The notes below the pieces were generated by a model. It was not told the origin of the DNA, did not search any database, and saw only the letters and a list, made by a program, of their open reading frames with translations. The position numbers and the translations under genes were made by a program. Below, in pieces: positions 56,101 through 64,000 of a stretch of 64,000 nt of DNA; the first letter of the stretch is position 1, and every line of letters starts with the position of its first letter. Location of the stretch: positions 1,641,642 to 1,705,641 of the forward strand of contig RPFO01000002.1 in the NCBI GenBank assembly GCA_009746045.1. Reading direction: 5' to 3'. The stretch is from Mesostigma viride (taxonomy: Eukaryota > Streptophyta > Mesostigmatophyceae > Mesostigmatales > Mesostigmataceae).

Positions 56101-59100
56101 AAAAGCCAACTTGAGCGCACACCTTTTTAATAATTCTGGCGCCGGGGCGATTTTGGAGCTCGCTTCACGTCTGACAGAGCCCCGTCGGACCTAATTTGGA
56201 GTGGGCAGTTTAGCTGAGACGTCTGCCCCCCTCCCCGGAATAGAGATGACCGTGCCCCAGGGATAATCCCACGGTATCTGCCGCACCCCGTCCATGCCGC
56301 GAATGTGCGTCTACCACACGCCGTAGCTGTCAACTGTACCAACGCTCGACCCGCATTGACCGACCGCCGTACCGCGCGCCGTGACGGCCACCAGCGCTTT
56401 ACACGCATATACCAACCAACACGGATGGAACCGAACCCATTCATGTCGGCAAGACGGGTCAACTAGGAAGGGAAAACGATAATCCCTTAAAAAAGGATTT
56501 GCTTTGGATTTGAGACTTTTGGGGGGATTTGAGGAAAGGAAAGGATTTGCTCCCCCGGCCAATGCGTGCCTTCAACCCAAAAACAACAAAGCATAGTGAC
56601 CCGGGGCATCTGTCACAGGCGTATGTTACAGGCATCTGTCACAGGCATCTGTCACAGGCATCCGTTACAGGCATCTGTTACAGGCAGTACTAGTACAGGG
56701 ATGCTGGGACACAGGCCCCCATGCTGCCTGTAGCAGCACTTCTTGAACAGGAACCCATGCAAAACCCTAAACAAAGGGACACGCACGACCCAACAGCTCC
56801 CACCCTACCCCTACCTGCAACAGAGTCTCTTCGGCGCCGTTGAACAGGAACACGACGGGCGACGCCACTTTGAGTGCGTGGGTGCAGGTCATCAGCCGCG
56901 CCAGCTCCAGCATGATGCCAATCAGCGAGGTGGCATCTGACGCCCCTCCCGTGCCCAGGGTGGAGTCAAAATGGGAGTTGACCAGCACGCCCGGCACCTG
57001 GGCGCCCTGGGAAGTCGCGTTGGGGGCGCGCGGCGCGACGCGCATAGCCACGTTGGGGATGCCGGAATAAGCGTTGTGCATGACGTGGTCGAATATGAAG
57101 ATGGTCGTCCAACCGGTGCCTGCGGGGGGGGAGGGGGGGAGGGGTACCAGGTTGTGGGGGGAAGGGGGGAGGGAGGGCCAACCAATGAGTCAAGGGAGGG
57201 TGTGGAAGCGGGAACAAGGGGCATCATAAAGGGTACAGAGGACGTTAATATACGGTGACGGAGGACATGTATACAGGAATGGAGGACATTTATATAGGGC
57301 GAGGATTTTGGGCAACCCATGGCATCTCGGGTGGCAATGGTTGTGTACATTTATAGCAGAAAGTTGGTTAAAACATCAACACTGCCTTTTCATACGTCAA
57401 AGACCTTGACAGGCTACCCAACGAGGCGCAACTATCAAGCATCGCGACACGCCTAGCAAGCATCGCGGCACGCATGTCAAGCATCGCCACACGCCTAGAA
57501 AGCATCGCCACAACCCCATCAAGCATCGCCACAACCCCATCAATCATCGCCACACGCCTGGCAAGCATCACCACGACCCCATCGAGCATCGCCACAACCC
57601 CATCGAGCATCGCCACAACCCCATCAATCATCGCCACAACCCCATCAATCATCGCCACACGCCTAGCAAGCATCGCCACAACCCCATCAAGCATCGCCAC
57701 AACCCCATCAAGCATCGCCACAACCCAATCAAGCATCGCCACAACCCCATCAAGCATCGCCACACGCCTGTCAAGCAGGCAAGGTCTCCGTCCCCCCCCC
57801 GGAGAGCACACGGGTAATCAACTCTGCCAAGGCAATCTCAGCTTCAGGAACTGGGTCCTGCGGTTGTGGGTAGTCACACCCACCATACTGCCCACTCCCT
57901 GTACTGCACGGTTGTAAGTTCATGCGATAAGCCACAACTTATCATCACACGCACACTACTGCACGCCCACGTCGTCGCCAGTACGTGCTGGCAAGGCAGT
58001 GATATAAATACAACTTCAAAGCGCACCCACCATACTGAGCATATACACCCACCACAGTCATGCACGTCCCCTCCCACCATGCTAAGCCGTTTGACCCACC
58101 GTACTGAGACGTCCATACCCACCACACGGCACATCCACAGCCATGTCCCCACCCCACGTACTGCACGAGACATCACAGACCACCACCACCACCCACCGAC
58201 CTGAGACACCTACACCCACCGTACTGCACGTATATACCCACCACGCCGCGCGTAAATACCCACCGTACTGCACGTCCACCTCGATGTCCAGCTCGGGGTG
58301 CAGCCGCTGGCCCTCTCGCTTGTATCCCTCCAGCACACCGGTCAGGTAGGTGACCGCCTGCGTGAGGCCAGGGCTGCCCACCTGGGCACACCCAGGGGGT
58401 TTGGATGGTGGGAACAGGTGGCAGTGGCGAATTGGAACGTTTGCCAACATGGGTCAGCAAGGGTCGACAAGGGTCAACAAGGGTCAACAAGGGTCAACAA
58501 GGGTCAGGAAGGGTCGACAAGGGTCAACAAGGGTCAACAAGGGTCAACAAGGGTCAACAAGGGTCAACAAGGGTCAACAAGGGTCAGCAAGGGTCAGCAA
58601 GGGTCAGCAAGGTCGGCAAGGGTCAACAAGGGTCAACAAGGGTCAACAAGGGTCAACAAGGGTCAACAAGGGTCAACAAGGGTCAACAAGGGTCAACAAG
58701 GGTCAACAAGGGTCAACAACGGTCAACAAGGGTCAGTAAGGGTCGACAATGGTCAAACAAGGGTCAGCAAGGGTCAAGAAGGGTTGAGAAGGGGACACAG
58801 GGCTATTATTGATAGGACATGACTGGCCATTGGTAACATGGATGGGAAGAGTTAATAAGAAGTGAAGGGCCGTGGTCGATAAGAAGTGAAGGTCCATGGT
58901 TGATAAGAAGTGAAGGGCCATGGTCGATAAGAAACAACAACCGCAGGAAGAAATGGCAAGAGTGCAAAGCAAAAGCAGAAGAAGACAAAAAGTGGCAATT
59001 GCTACTAGTAAACAACTGTGGTAACGATATTTAGCAGCGAAAAAGAGAAACAATTGCAACCGTTGATACGATACGCAGGGCAAACGTCAAAACTAAGAGT

Positions 59101-59715
59101 AAACAGGAGGGTAGTAGAAGAGTAAACAGGGGGGTAGACAGGAGAGTAAACAGGAAGGGTACCATCAGGTGGTGCATGTCTGCAAGTAGCGGGGCCAAGT
59201 CGGAAAAACGCGGTGACACATCACAGCGACCTCAAGCGAAGGTACTGGGTTTTGGTCCCTGCGAAGCAGTGCCAAATTACCCACGCGCACTTGCAAGCAG
59301 TAACCATTTCAAGTGGAGGGGAACTACGGGAGCAGGTCTCTGGTGCCGTCTCTGGTAAACAACATTATTAGGCGAGCAAAGGCAGAGCTCTTCCTAAGGG
59401 GCAACAGCGAGTAAAATGATGCCCTCAAATTGATAGTAGTAAAACAACTTTCCCATCCATAAACACGCTGTGCCCTCAAGTTACGAGCCCTGAATATCCG
59501 CGAAAATATCACTCTAAGAGGCTTGAGGGTTGCTATAGTGGCCTGCGCTGGTTGTCTCCTTGATAGTAATTCTGAATGGAAGTAGCTGGGCAGGGGAAGT
59601 TGTGTCATATAACCCCACCTGATCAGAAAATGCCCAACAAAAGAAGCTCCCTGCTTCGAGCTCGCAACCTAGCAGGGTGGACGGGAACCTGCCAGGGCTA
59701 GGCATGTCTCTCACC
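50143..59715 (-). CDS. ERMP1: ERMP1/Fxna-like M28 zinc metallopeptidase of the ER (first exon not found)
   Basis: Exons on the minus strand: about 59830-59715 (5' limit uncertain), 58381-58264, 57119-56815, 54958-54769, 53743-51776, 51263-50143 (stop). Phases agree at every join. Family landmarks: FSEGRALQHVRHLAETIGHRQ-VGSPG, VLVNSHFDST (zinc His), GASDATS (Asp), FNGAEETLLQ (Glu pair), INLESTGPGG (Glu), AQDLFDSG-IIKLDTDFRTF and DGYFYHTSLDD (zinc His). Then come about eight or nine membrane segments in exon 5 and a lumenal C-terminus with HPKRVILQHTYVHG, ending WADVMAFTVYLSEWDL. Human ERMP1 is about 900 residues; this protein exceeds 1230, mainly through Gly/Ser/Ala-rich insertions between membrane segments. 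ERMP1 acts in the ER membrane. The N-terminal membrane anchor should be in an exon upstream of 59830. Confidence 0.88.
53829..54093 (-). repeat. Three copies of the exon 5 start and acceptor of the peptidase gene
   Basis: The exon start CAG|GCATCATCAAGCTGGAC with ACGGAC (plus 53721-53748) recurs at 53829-53856, 53979-54006 and 54066-54093 in the upstream intron with a few changes each. All three keep CAGGCATCA, so they remain potential acceptors. A fourth trace is near 54150-54175. The interspersed sequence (GTGCACAAG, GTGTTTGCGTGAA, GGGGAAAGGGTCAAA) is also repeated. Confidence 0.88.
54583..54715 (-). repeat. Two copies of the exon 4 end and donor of the peptidase gene
   Basis: The exon end CAGGACCTGTTTGACTCCG|GTAAGG (plus 54764-54790) recurs as AGACCTGTTCGACTCAG|GTGGGG (54685-54715) and GGCCTGTTTGACTCGGGCAAGG (54583-54615) in the downstream intron. 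The first keeps a donor-like GT. Flanking GATATGTTxCTGCCC and ATTATGCTGC stretches are copied too. Confidence 0.85.
54990..56814 (-). other. Long intron of the peptidase gene
   Basis: Non-coding. A 12-14 bp repeat GTYACAGGCATCT occurs about six times at 56610-56690. Minus-strand ORFs at 55514-55822, 56127-56462 and 56311-56562 lack recognisable content. AAACCCTAAACAAAGGG at 56761-56777 is telomere-like. Confidence 0.5.
57430..57775. repeat. 21-bp minisatellite, unit ATCGCCACAACCCCATCAAGC
   Basis: About 16 copies of a 21-bp unit with two main versions (CACAACCCCATCAAGC and CACACGCCTAGCAAGC) in an intron of the peptidase gene. Because 21 is divisible by three, all frames stay open and give false repetitive ORFs on both strands. 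Confidence 0.93.
57885..58240 (-). repeat. Copies of the exon 2 end and donor of the peptidase gene
   Basis: The exon end ACGTGCAGTACG|GTGGGT (plus 58258-58275) recurs at 58212-58232, 58149-58170, 58095-58110, 58023-58037 and 57885-57920 as GTGCAGTACGGTGGGTGT, GTGCAGTACGTGGGGTGG, CTCAGTACGGTGGGTC, CTCAGTATGGTGGGTG and GCAGTATGGTGGGTGTG. Most copies keep GGTGGGT, a usable donor. Confidence 0.8.
58441..58790. repeat. 10-bp satellite, unit GGGTCAACAA
   Basis: About 33 tandem copies of GGGTCAACAA with GGGTCAGCAA and GGGTCGACAA variants, in an intron of the peptidase gene. There is one 9-bp unit near 58608. This is not a CRISPR array because there are no spacers. Confidence 0.96.
58855..58940. 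repeat. Three copies of a 30-bp unit GATAAGAAGTGAAGGGCCAT
   Basis: Copies at about 58855, 58887 and 58917, with TGGTCGATAAGAA at the joins; in the same intron, directly after the GGGTCAACAA array. Confidence 0.8.
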
Positions 59716-59830
59716 TGGCGGTGCCCGATCGTTTCCGCTAGATGCCGGACGTGCTGCAGAGCTCGCCCTTCGGAGAACACGTCAACGGGGGCGTCCTCAC
59801 CCAGAGGTGCGGGTGTCCAGCGTGCGGCGC

Positions 59831-62405
59831 GAATGCCGACATATATCTGTATATGTGTGGAGCGTAAGTGTGGTGTGTTCAAATGAAGGCTATAAACACA
59901 AAGCAAAGCCGCAGTCATGGGAAGCTCTCGCAGAAGGCTGCATTTTGCGTGGCCGTACGTCATCAGCGAGATTTCTCCGTTATGCAAGCGCAGGGCTTTC
60001 TAGAGTATAAACTTACCGCCACAGAGTGGGCAAGGATGAGGAAAATTTTTAGAAAGGTATTGCTTCCTCCTTCCATTTCCAAGAAGCATGCCAAAAACTG
60101 CCTCCGTGCTTTGAAATTGATGCAGCTAAAAAGTGCGCAGCAATTCTCTACGCCGACCTCCACGCCAGCGACAAAAGTTGATGGGATGGAACATGACTGA
60201 AGCGTCGAACATGCCCACGTGCACAAAATTGGCAGGTATTAGGGTCGTCTGCGTTCGTTCATCGTCATCCTGTCAAACAACAAATAATTCATCCTGTCTT
60301 TCATGGCTGACATTGACGTGACCTGGCACGCTACGGTAACGAAAATCATTTTGCTAGCATCTGCTTCCGGCCCCCGGAGACCACCGTTCTACGGCTAGCA
60401 CTCCACACAGTTCCCGGCCCATAAGTGTGAGCCTGTCGCCGGCCAGTGGCTGTTGCCTGTTCCCACTTCCCACGTGCATAGCTGGAGTTAACGGGTACGT
60501 AGACCAGCTCGCCGTACGCCCGTAGCTACGAGCCTATGACAGGACTAGTGTCAACGTAACGTGCATCGCTGATCGTAGGATATTTTAAAAAATCCTTCAG
60601 TAAAACCTTTGTATCCTCCAATGTACATGGCAAATAATCAGGTTCTCGAACGCAATGCGCAGATACTTGCCTTCGTGGACAAATGCTGTGGCTGCGCTGC
60701 TCGCAAACGTACATCAAGCCGTAAGAATGCTTCCCCAAGATCTCCAGTAACCAATCAGGAAACCATCAGGCGCTGACGTACACAAGGCGCAGTCCGAGCG
60801 CGCCAACCATGTAAAATGCACGTATTTGCGAGCCTTGTGACGCCGCCCGCACAACTGCCGATGCGGTGATCACAAGTGCCTCACCTGGCCTACAAATCAC
60901 GTGCCAGCCTGTTCATCGCATAGCCACGCTGACACCAGCCCTCCATCGCACACGGGCTCACGGAGCCACAGGCCATGGCAGAAGCTAATTAGTTACGTCA
61001 GACAACTAGGCGAGCTTCTGCATCGCGCAGGGTTGCAAGCGTATCAGGAAGCTCCTTTCGGCTACCGCGGCGGCATTAAAATATGACTGTGCTTCAACAA
61101 AAGCAGCCCACGGTAAGACTTCTTGCAAGGCTGCAGCAATGACACGCCGGAATTCCCTAGTCAGATCCCTGAAAATGCTTAAATAGCTATGCAATTGCTA
61201 TTAAGTTGCAGGAGGCAGTGTATCACCGGCTGTGCGTTTTAGATCCACATTCAAACCCATTGTCGAGGTGTTATGCTTTACTAGATGCAGACGTTTTAGC
61301 TGCCACCGCGCCTTCCGTCAATCCATACGAATATACGTACGTGCCAATTAGTCTCGACTGTGCATAGATCCCTGTAGGAAAGCACAACGGGATCACTATC
61401 CGCCAGCAGCGTTACGAAGGCGTGTTAAAACTAGAAAATGCTGAGAAATGAGGCCCGCGTTCGTCCTGCCTGTGGTATCTCTGCCTAGTGCCGACGAAAG
61501 GGAGGATTATTGTGCAACGCACTGTACTTATTGTATGCACCCATAGACCAAGGTACAGAAGATCCCAGTTTGAATATTACAGTTCCCCGAGATGATCTGC
61601 CTGCTGAATTAGCTGTTAAGTGTGCCTTGTGCCCTGCAATAGAAATGCACACGGCATCGCCTTCTCAAGTATAACAGCCAGGCATTCGCTTAGCACGGGT
61701 GGCCAACAGAGGTGTCCATACATGACGTGATTGGGCGGCTCGCTAATCGGAAGCCAGTGGGACTGCACGAGCTGTTTGCAACATCTTTATCTTGCTGCTG
61801 CACCGCCAAGCTGGGTGACTCAGCATGCACAACTACTATGCTAGCAGAAAGCAACGTTTTAACGACTGGACTTTTTCCCAAGCAGCCTTGCAACCAGGCA
61901 AGCATGAACCTCTTGTGTAGCTAGCTTTGTATGCCCCAAGGGTGGACACCGGATGGGACAGATTTTCCCACCTTCACCTAAAAATAGGCCGACCAGGGGA
62001 TGCACGCGATCGCCTGGCTACGCTTTGCCACACCAACCCTTGCGCCCATGCTCCCACCCCCACCCATACCCCACACCCACATGGGCATTTGCATCTGCCC
62101 TCATGTTTTATACAGCCACGTCAGCAAAATTGACACGATGATGTATTCGGCACTCACCATTACGACGTGGGTGGCATGCCCTGTGTTTGATGTGGATGCT
62201 GTGTTAAGGGAGGAGTGGGGGAAAATCAAACGACCTTTGGCATGTCCTATGGGCTATTGACAATGGCATTACCTGTGGGCCCTGCCTGTACTTTCCCTGC
62301 GCTGTACCTGTTGAAACGCTGTTGAAACTTGCCTTCTCTGCAGTTGTTCCTTAATCATTTAAGCCACCTGCTTTCCTCTACCTGTCTGTCCATCATCGTC
62401 CCTTG
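59831..62405. other. Upstream region of the peptidase and FAD2 genes, no certain gene
   Basis: The missing first exons of both divergent genes should lie here. A minus-strand 87-codon frame at 59963-60226 has a hydrophobic stretch (FLKIFLILAHSVAVSLY) that could be the N-terminal membrane anchor of the peptidase, but no splice join is convincing. 59549-59577 repeats GCCTGCGCTGGTTGTCTCCTTGATA, also found at 46613 (dispersed repeat). Confidence 0.4.
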
Positions 62406-62407
62406 AT

Positions 62408-62529
62408 ACCCACCCACCCACCCACCCACCCACCCACCCACCCACCCACCCACCCACCCACCCACCCACCCACCCACCCACCCACCCACCCACCCACCCA
62501 CCCACCCACCCACCCACCCACCCACCCAC
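62408..62529. repeat. CCCA tetranucleotide array
   Basis: About 30 perfect copies of CCCA/CACC upstream of the first visible FAD2 exon, probably in an intron. The Thr/His/Pro ORF across it is not a gene. Confidence 0.97.
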
Positions 62530-62831
62530 AGACCACATTTTGTGTTCTATCCCCAACCCAACGCATTGCTTTTTCTCGTTTTTTTTTCCCCCCTCCTTGT
62601 CTTTCCTCCCTATGCCATCACATCGAGCCATGCCGGCAATGGCCCCTATAACCTTTTGCATTTGTTTCCCCTACTCTACCCTCTTCCCCTTTTCCTTGTC
62701 CTTGTTTCGAGTATCCTGGCAGCCCTCTATCATATGTCCTCAATTATCAACATTCCTCCTTCTTTAAGCACCTCCCCCCACCCCCCACTCCCCACCCCCA
62801 CCCCCCCCCCCCGCCCTTGGCCGTGGCGCAG

Positions 62832-63472
62832 GCGGTCCCCCCCTTCACGGTGGCGGACCTCAAGAAGGCCATCCCCAAGCACTGCTTTGAGCGCTCGCTG
62901 CTCAAGTCGACCGGCTACCTGGTGGCCAACCTGGTGGTGGCCGCGTCCCTCTTCTTGCTGGCCCTGTTTGTGCTGGACAATCCGCGCGTGCCCTTCTGGG
63001 TCAACACGCTCGTCCTGTGGCCGGCCTACTGCTTTGTGCAGGTGAGGATGTGTTGGGGCAGCGGGGGGTTGCGCCTACTGCTCTCTGCAGGTGAGGATGT
63101 TTTTGATTTTTTACCTAAGGAAAAAAAATCATCTGCCCAGGATGCACAGATGGTTGCTTGCTGTGCATACTTTTACGTTGCAGGAATCATTTTTTAATGT
63201 TACACCGGTTGACATGTATGTGCCTGTTATGCCTGCCCTGTGTGTCCTGCCATCCTGCACCCTGCCCGCCACCCGCCACCCTGCAGGGCTGTGTGTGCAC
63301 GGGTGTGTGGGTGATTGCCCACGAGTGCGGCCACGGCGCCTTCTCCCCTTACAACGCGGTCAACAACATCGTCGGCCTGGTGCTCCACTCCGCCCTCATG
63401 GTGCCCTTCTTCTCATGGAAGTACTCCCACCGGCGACACCACTCCAACACGGGAAGCCTTGAGAAGGATGAG
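62832..63472 (+). CDS. FAD2: FAD2-type delta-12 (omega-6) oleate desaturase, partial
   Basis: Two exons are visible: 62832-63041 and 63287-63472, joined in phase 0. There is no ATG at the start (the preceding GTGGCGCAG is read as an acceptor, not certain), so a first exon lies upstream; the rest is beyond the window. Landmarks: [20 protein letters not shown], two membrane segments ([20 protein letters not shown] and the following [15 protein letters not shown]), then [19 protein letters not shown] with His box 1 (HECGH) and [20 protein letters not shown] with His box 2 (HRRHH). The protein inserts the second double bond into oleoyl chains on phosphatidylcholine in the ER, using cytochrome b5. 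The third His box is not in the window. The match to plant and algal FAD2 is close. Confidence 0.93.
63073..63099 (+). repeat. Intronic copy of the first visible FAD2 exon end and donor
   Basis: GCCTACTGCTCTCTGCAG|GTGAGGATGT repeats 63025-63051 (GCCTACTGCTTTGTGCAG|GTGAGGATGT) with about two differences, 50 bp downstream, and keeps the donor. Confidence 0.92.
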
Positions 63473-63499
63473 GTGAGGCCGCGGGGGGGGGGGGGTTGT

Positions 63500-63626
63500 A
63501 GCCTTGAGAAGGATGAGGCGAGGCCGCGGGGGGGGGGGGGGGGGGTTGTAGCCTTGAGAAGGATGAGGCGAGGCCGCGGGGGGGGGGGGAGTTGTAGCCT
63601 TGAGAAGGATGAGGCGAGGCCGCGGG
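63500..63626 (+). repeat. Three copies of the second FAD2 exon end
   Basis: AGCCTTGAGAAGGATGAGGC with GAGGCCGCGGG, at 63500-63530, 63550-63580 and 63596-63626, copies the exon end and donor at 63455-63485. In all three copies the donor GT is GC (GAG|GCGAGG). They are separated by poly-G runs. Confidence 0.93.
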
Positions 63627-63630
63627 AGAT

Positions 63631-64000
63631 GGGGTACCTGTGCAGTGTAATACCATCATCGTTGTTCCTGTGGATACTAGGGGGGTGGGGTACCTGTGCA
63701 GTGTAATACCATCATCGTTGTTCCTGTGGATACTAGGGGGGTGGGGTACCTGTGCAGTGGGATACCATCATCGTTGTTCCTGTGGATACTAGGGGGGTGG
63801 GGTACCTGTGCAGTGGGATACCATCATCGTTGTTCCTGTGGATACTAGGGGGGTGGGGTACCTGTGCAGTGTAATACCATCATCGTTGTTCCTGTGGATA
63901 CTAGGGGGGTGGGGTACCTGTGCAGTGTAATACCATCATCGTTGTTCCTGTGGATACTAGGGGGGTGGGGTACCTGTGCAGTAGGATACCATCATCGTTG
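63631..64000. repeat. 56-bp minisatellite in a FAD2 intron
   Basis: At least six and a half tandem copies start at 63631, 63687, 63743, 63799, 63855, 63911 and 63967, each beginning GGGGTACCTGTGCAG and ending GGATACTAGGGGGGT. Variation is limited to TGTAAT / TGGGAT / TAGGAT. The array runs off the window. Confidence 0.97.

Noticed and set aside
57368-57917. Repetitive 147-residue ORFs on both strands (MLDGVVA and IATTPSS repeats)
   Set aside because: Produced by a 21-bp intronic minisatellite whose length keeps frames open; no splice or domain evidence.
58441-58790. Regular short repeats that could suggest a CRISPR array
   Set aside because: Units are directly adjacent 10-mers with no spacers, in a eukaryotic intron.
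62403-62651. Thr/His/Pro and Gly/Trp/Val repeat ORFs
   Set aside because: Translations of the CCCA array.
62817-62831. Possible translation start of FAD2 here
   Set aside because: The codon is TTG, not ATG, and GTGGCGCAG fits a splice acceptor; a separate first exon is more likely.

Overview
This window looks like nuclear DNA of a green alga (Viridiplantae, most likely a chlorophyte). The coding sequence is GC-rich and the genes are split by many GT-AG introns, mostly with CAG acceptors. The conserved genes include a plant-type FAD2 oleate desaturase and a LisH-CTLH-CRA protein whose best remembered relative is Arabidopsis At5g66810. Short plant-type CCCTAAA motifs are scattered around. No species is claimed. 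All family assignments come from reading motifs and remembered family sequences; no search was run.

Layout. 1-14720 is a nest of Ty1/copia LTR retrotransposons, all on the minus strand. A younger, nearly whole element (4089-13331, 650-bp LTRs) sits inside the gag region of an older, broken relative (1-4081 and 13339 to about 14720). A 784-bp inverted-repeat DNA element sits in turn inside the younger element's left LTR. 14876-15799 is a 5'-truncated LINE end with an R2-like endonuclease region. 16431-19154 is a decayed DNA transposon with a P-element-like transposase. 19400-20980 is AT-rich repeat.

Four host genes follow. (1) 21667-25655, minus: an O-acyltransferase-3 domain fused to an Egghead-like GT2 glycosyltransferase, three exons, with a cluster of four CACGTGT boxes upstream. 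(2) 27431-44119, plus: a LisH-CTLH-CRA gene of at least 13 exons spread over 16.7 kb, its introns full of satellites, a TA-flanked MITE and unknown ORFs. (3) 50143 to at least 59715, minus: an ERMP1/Fxna-type M28 metallopeptidase of the ER. (4) 62832-63472 and beyond the right edge, plus: a FAD2-type desaturase. Between genes 2 and 3 lie remnants of a reverse transcriptase tail and a LINE.

The most unusual signal is that introns of all four host genes carry degenerate copies ('echoes') of the neighbouring exon edge, often with its splice site. Up to five or six copies lie in tandem in the intron next to the source exon. A second candidate novelty is the acyltransferase-glycosyltransferase fusion. 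A third is the order of parts in the copia elements: integrase, then protease-like, then reverse transcriptase, with an extra ORF ahead of gag.
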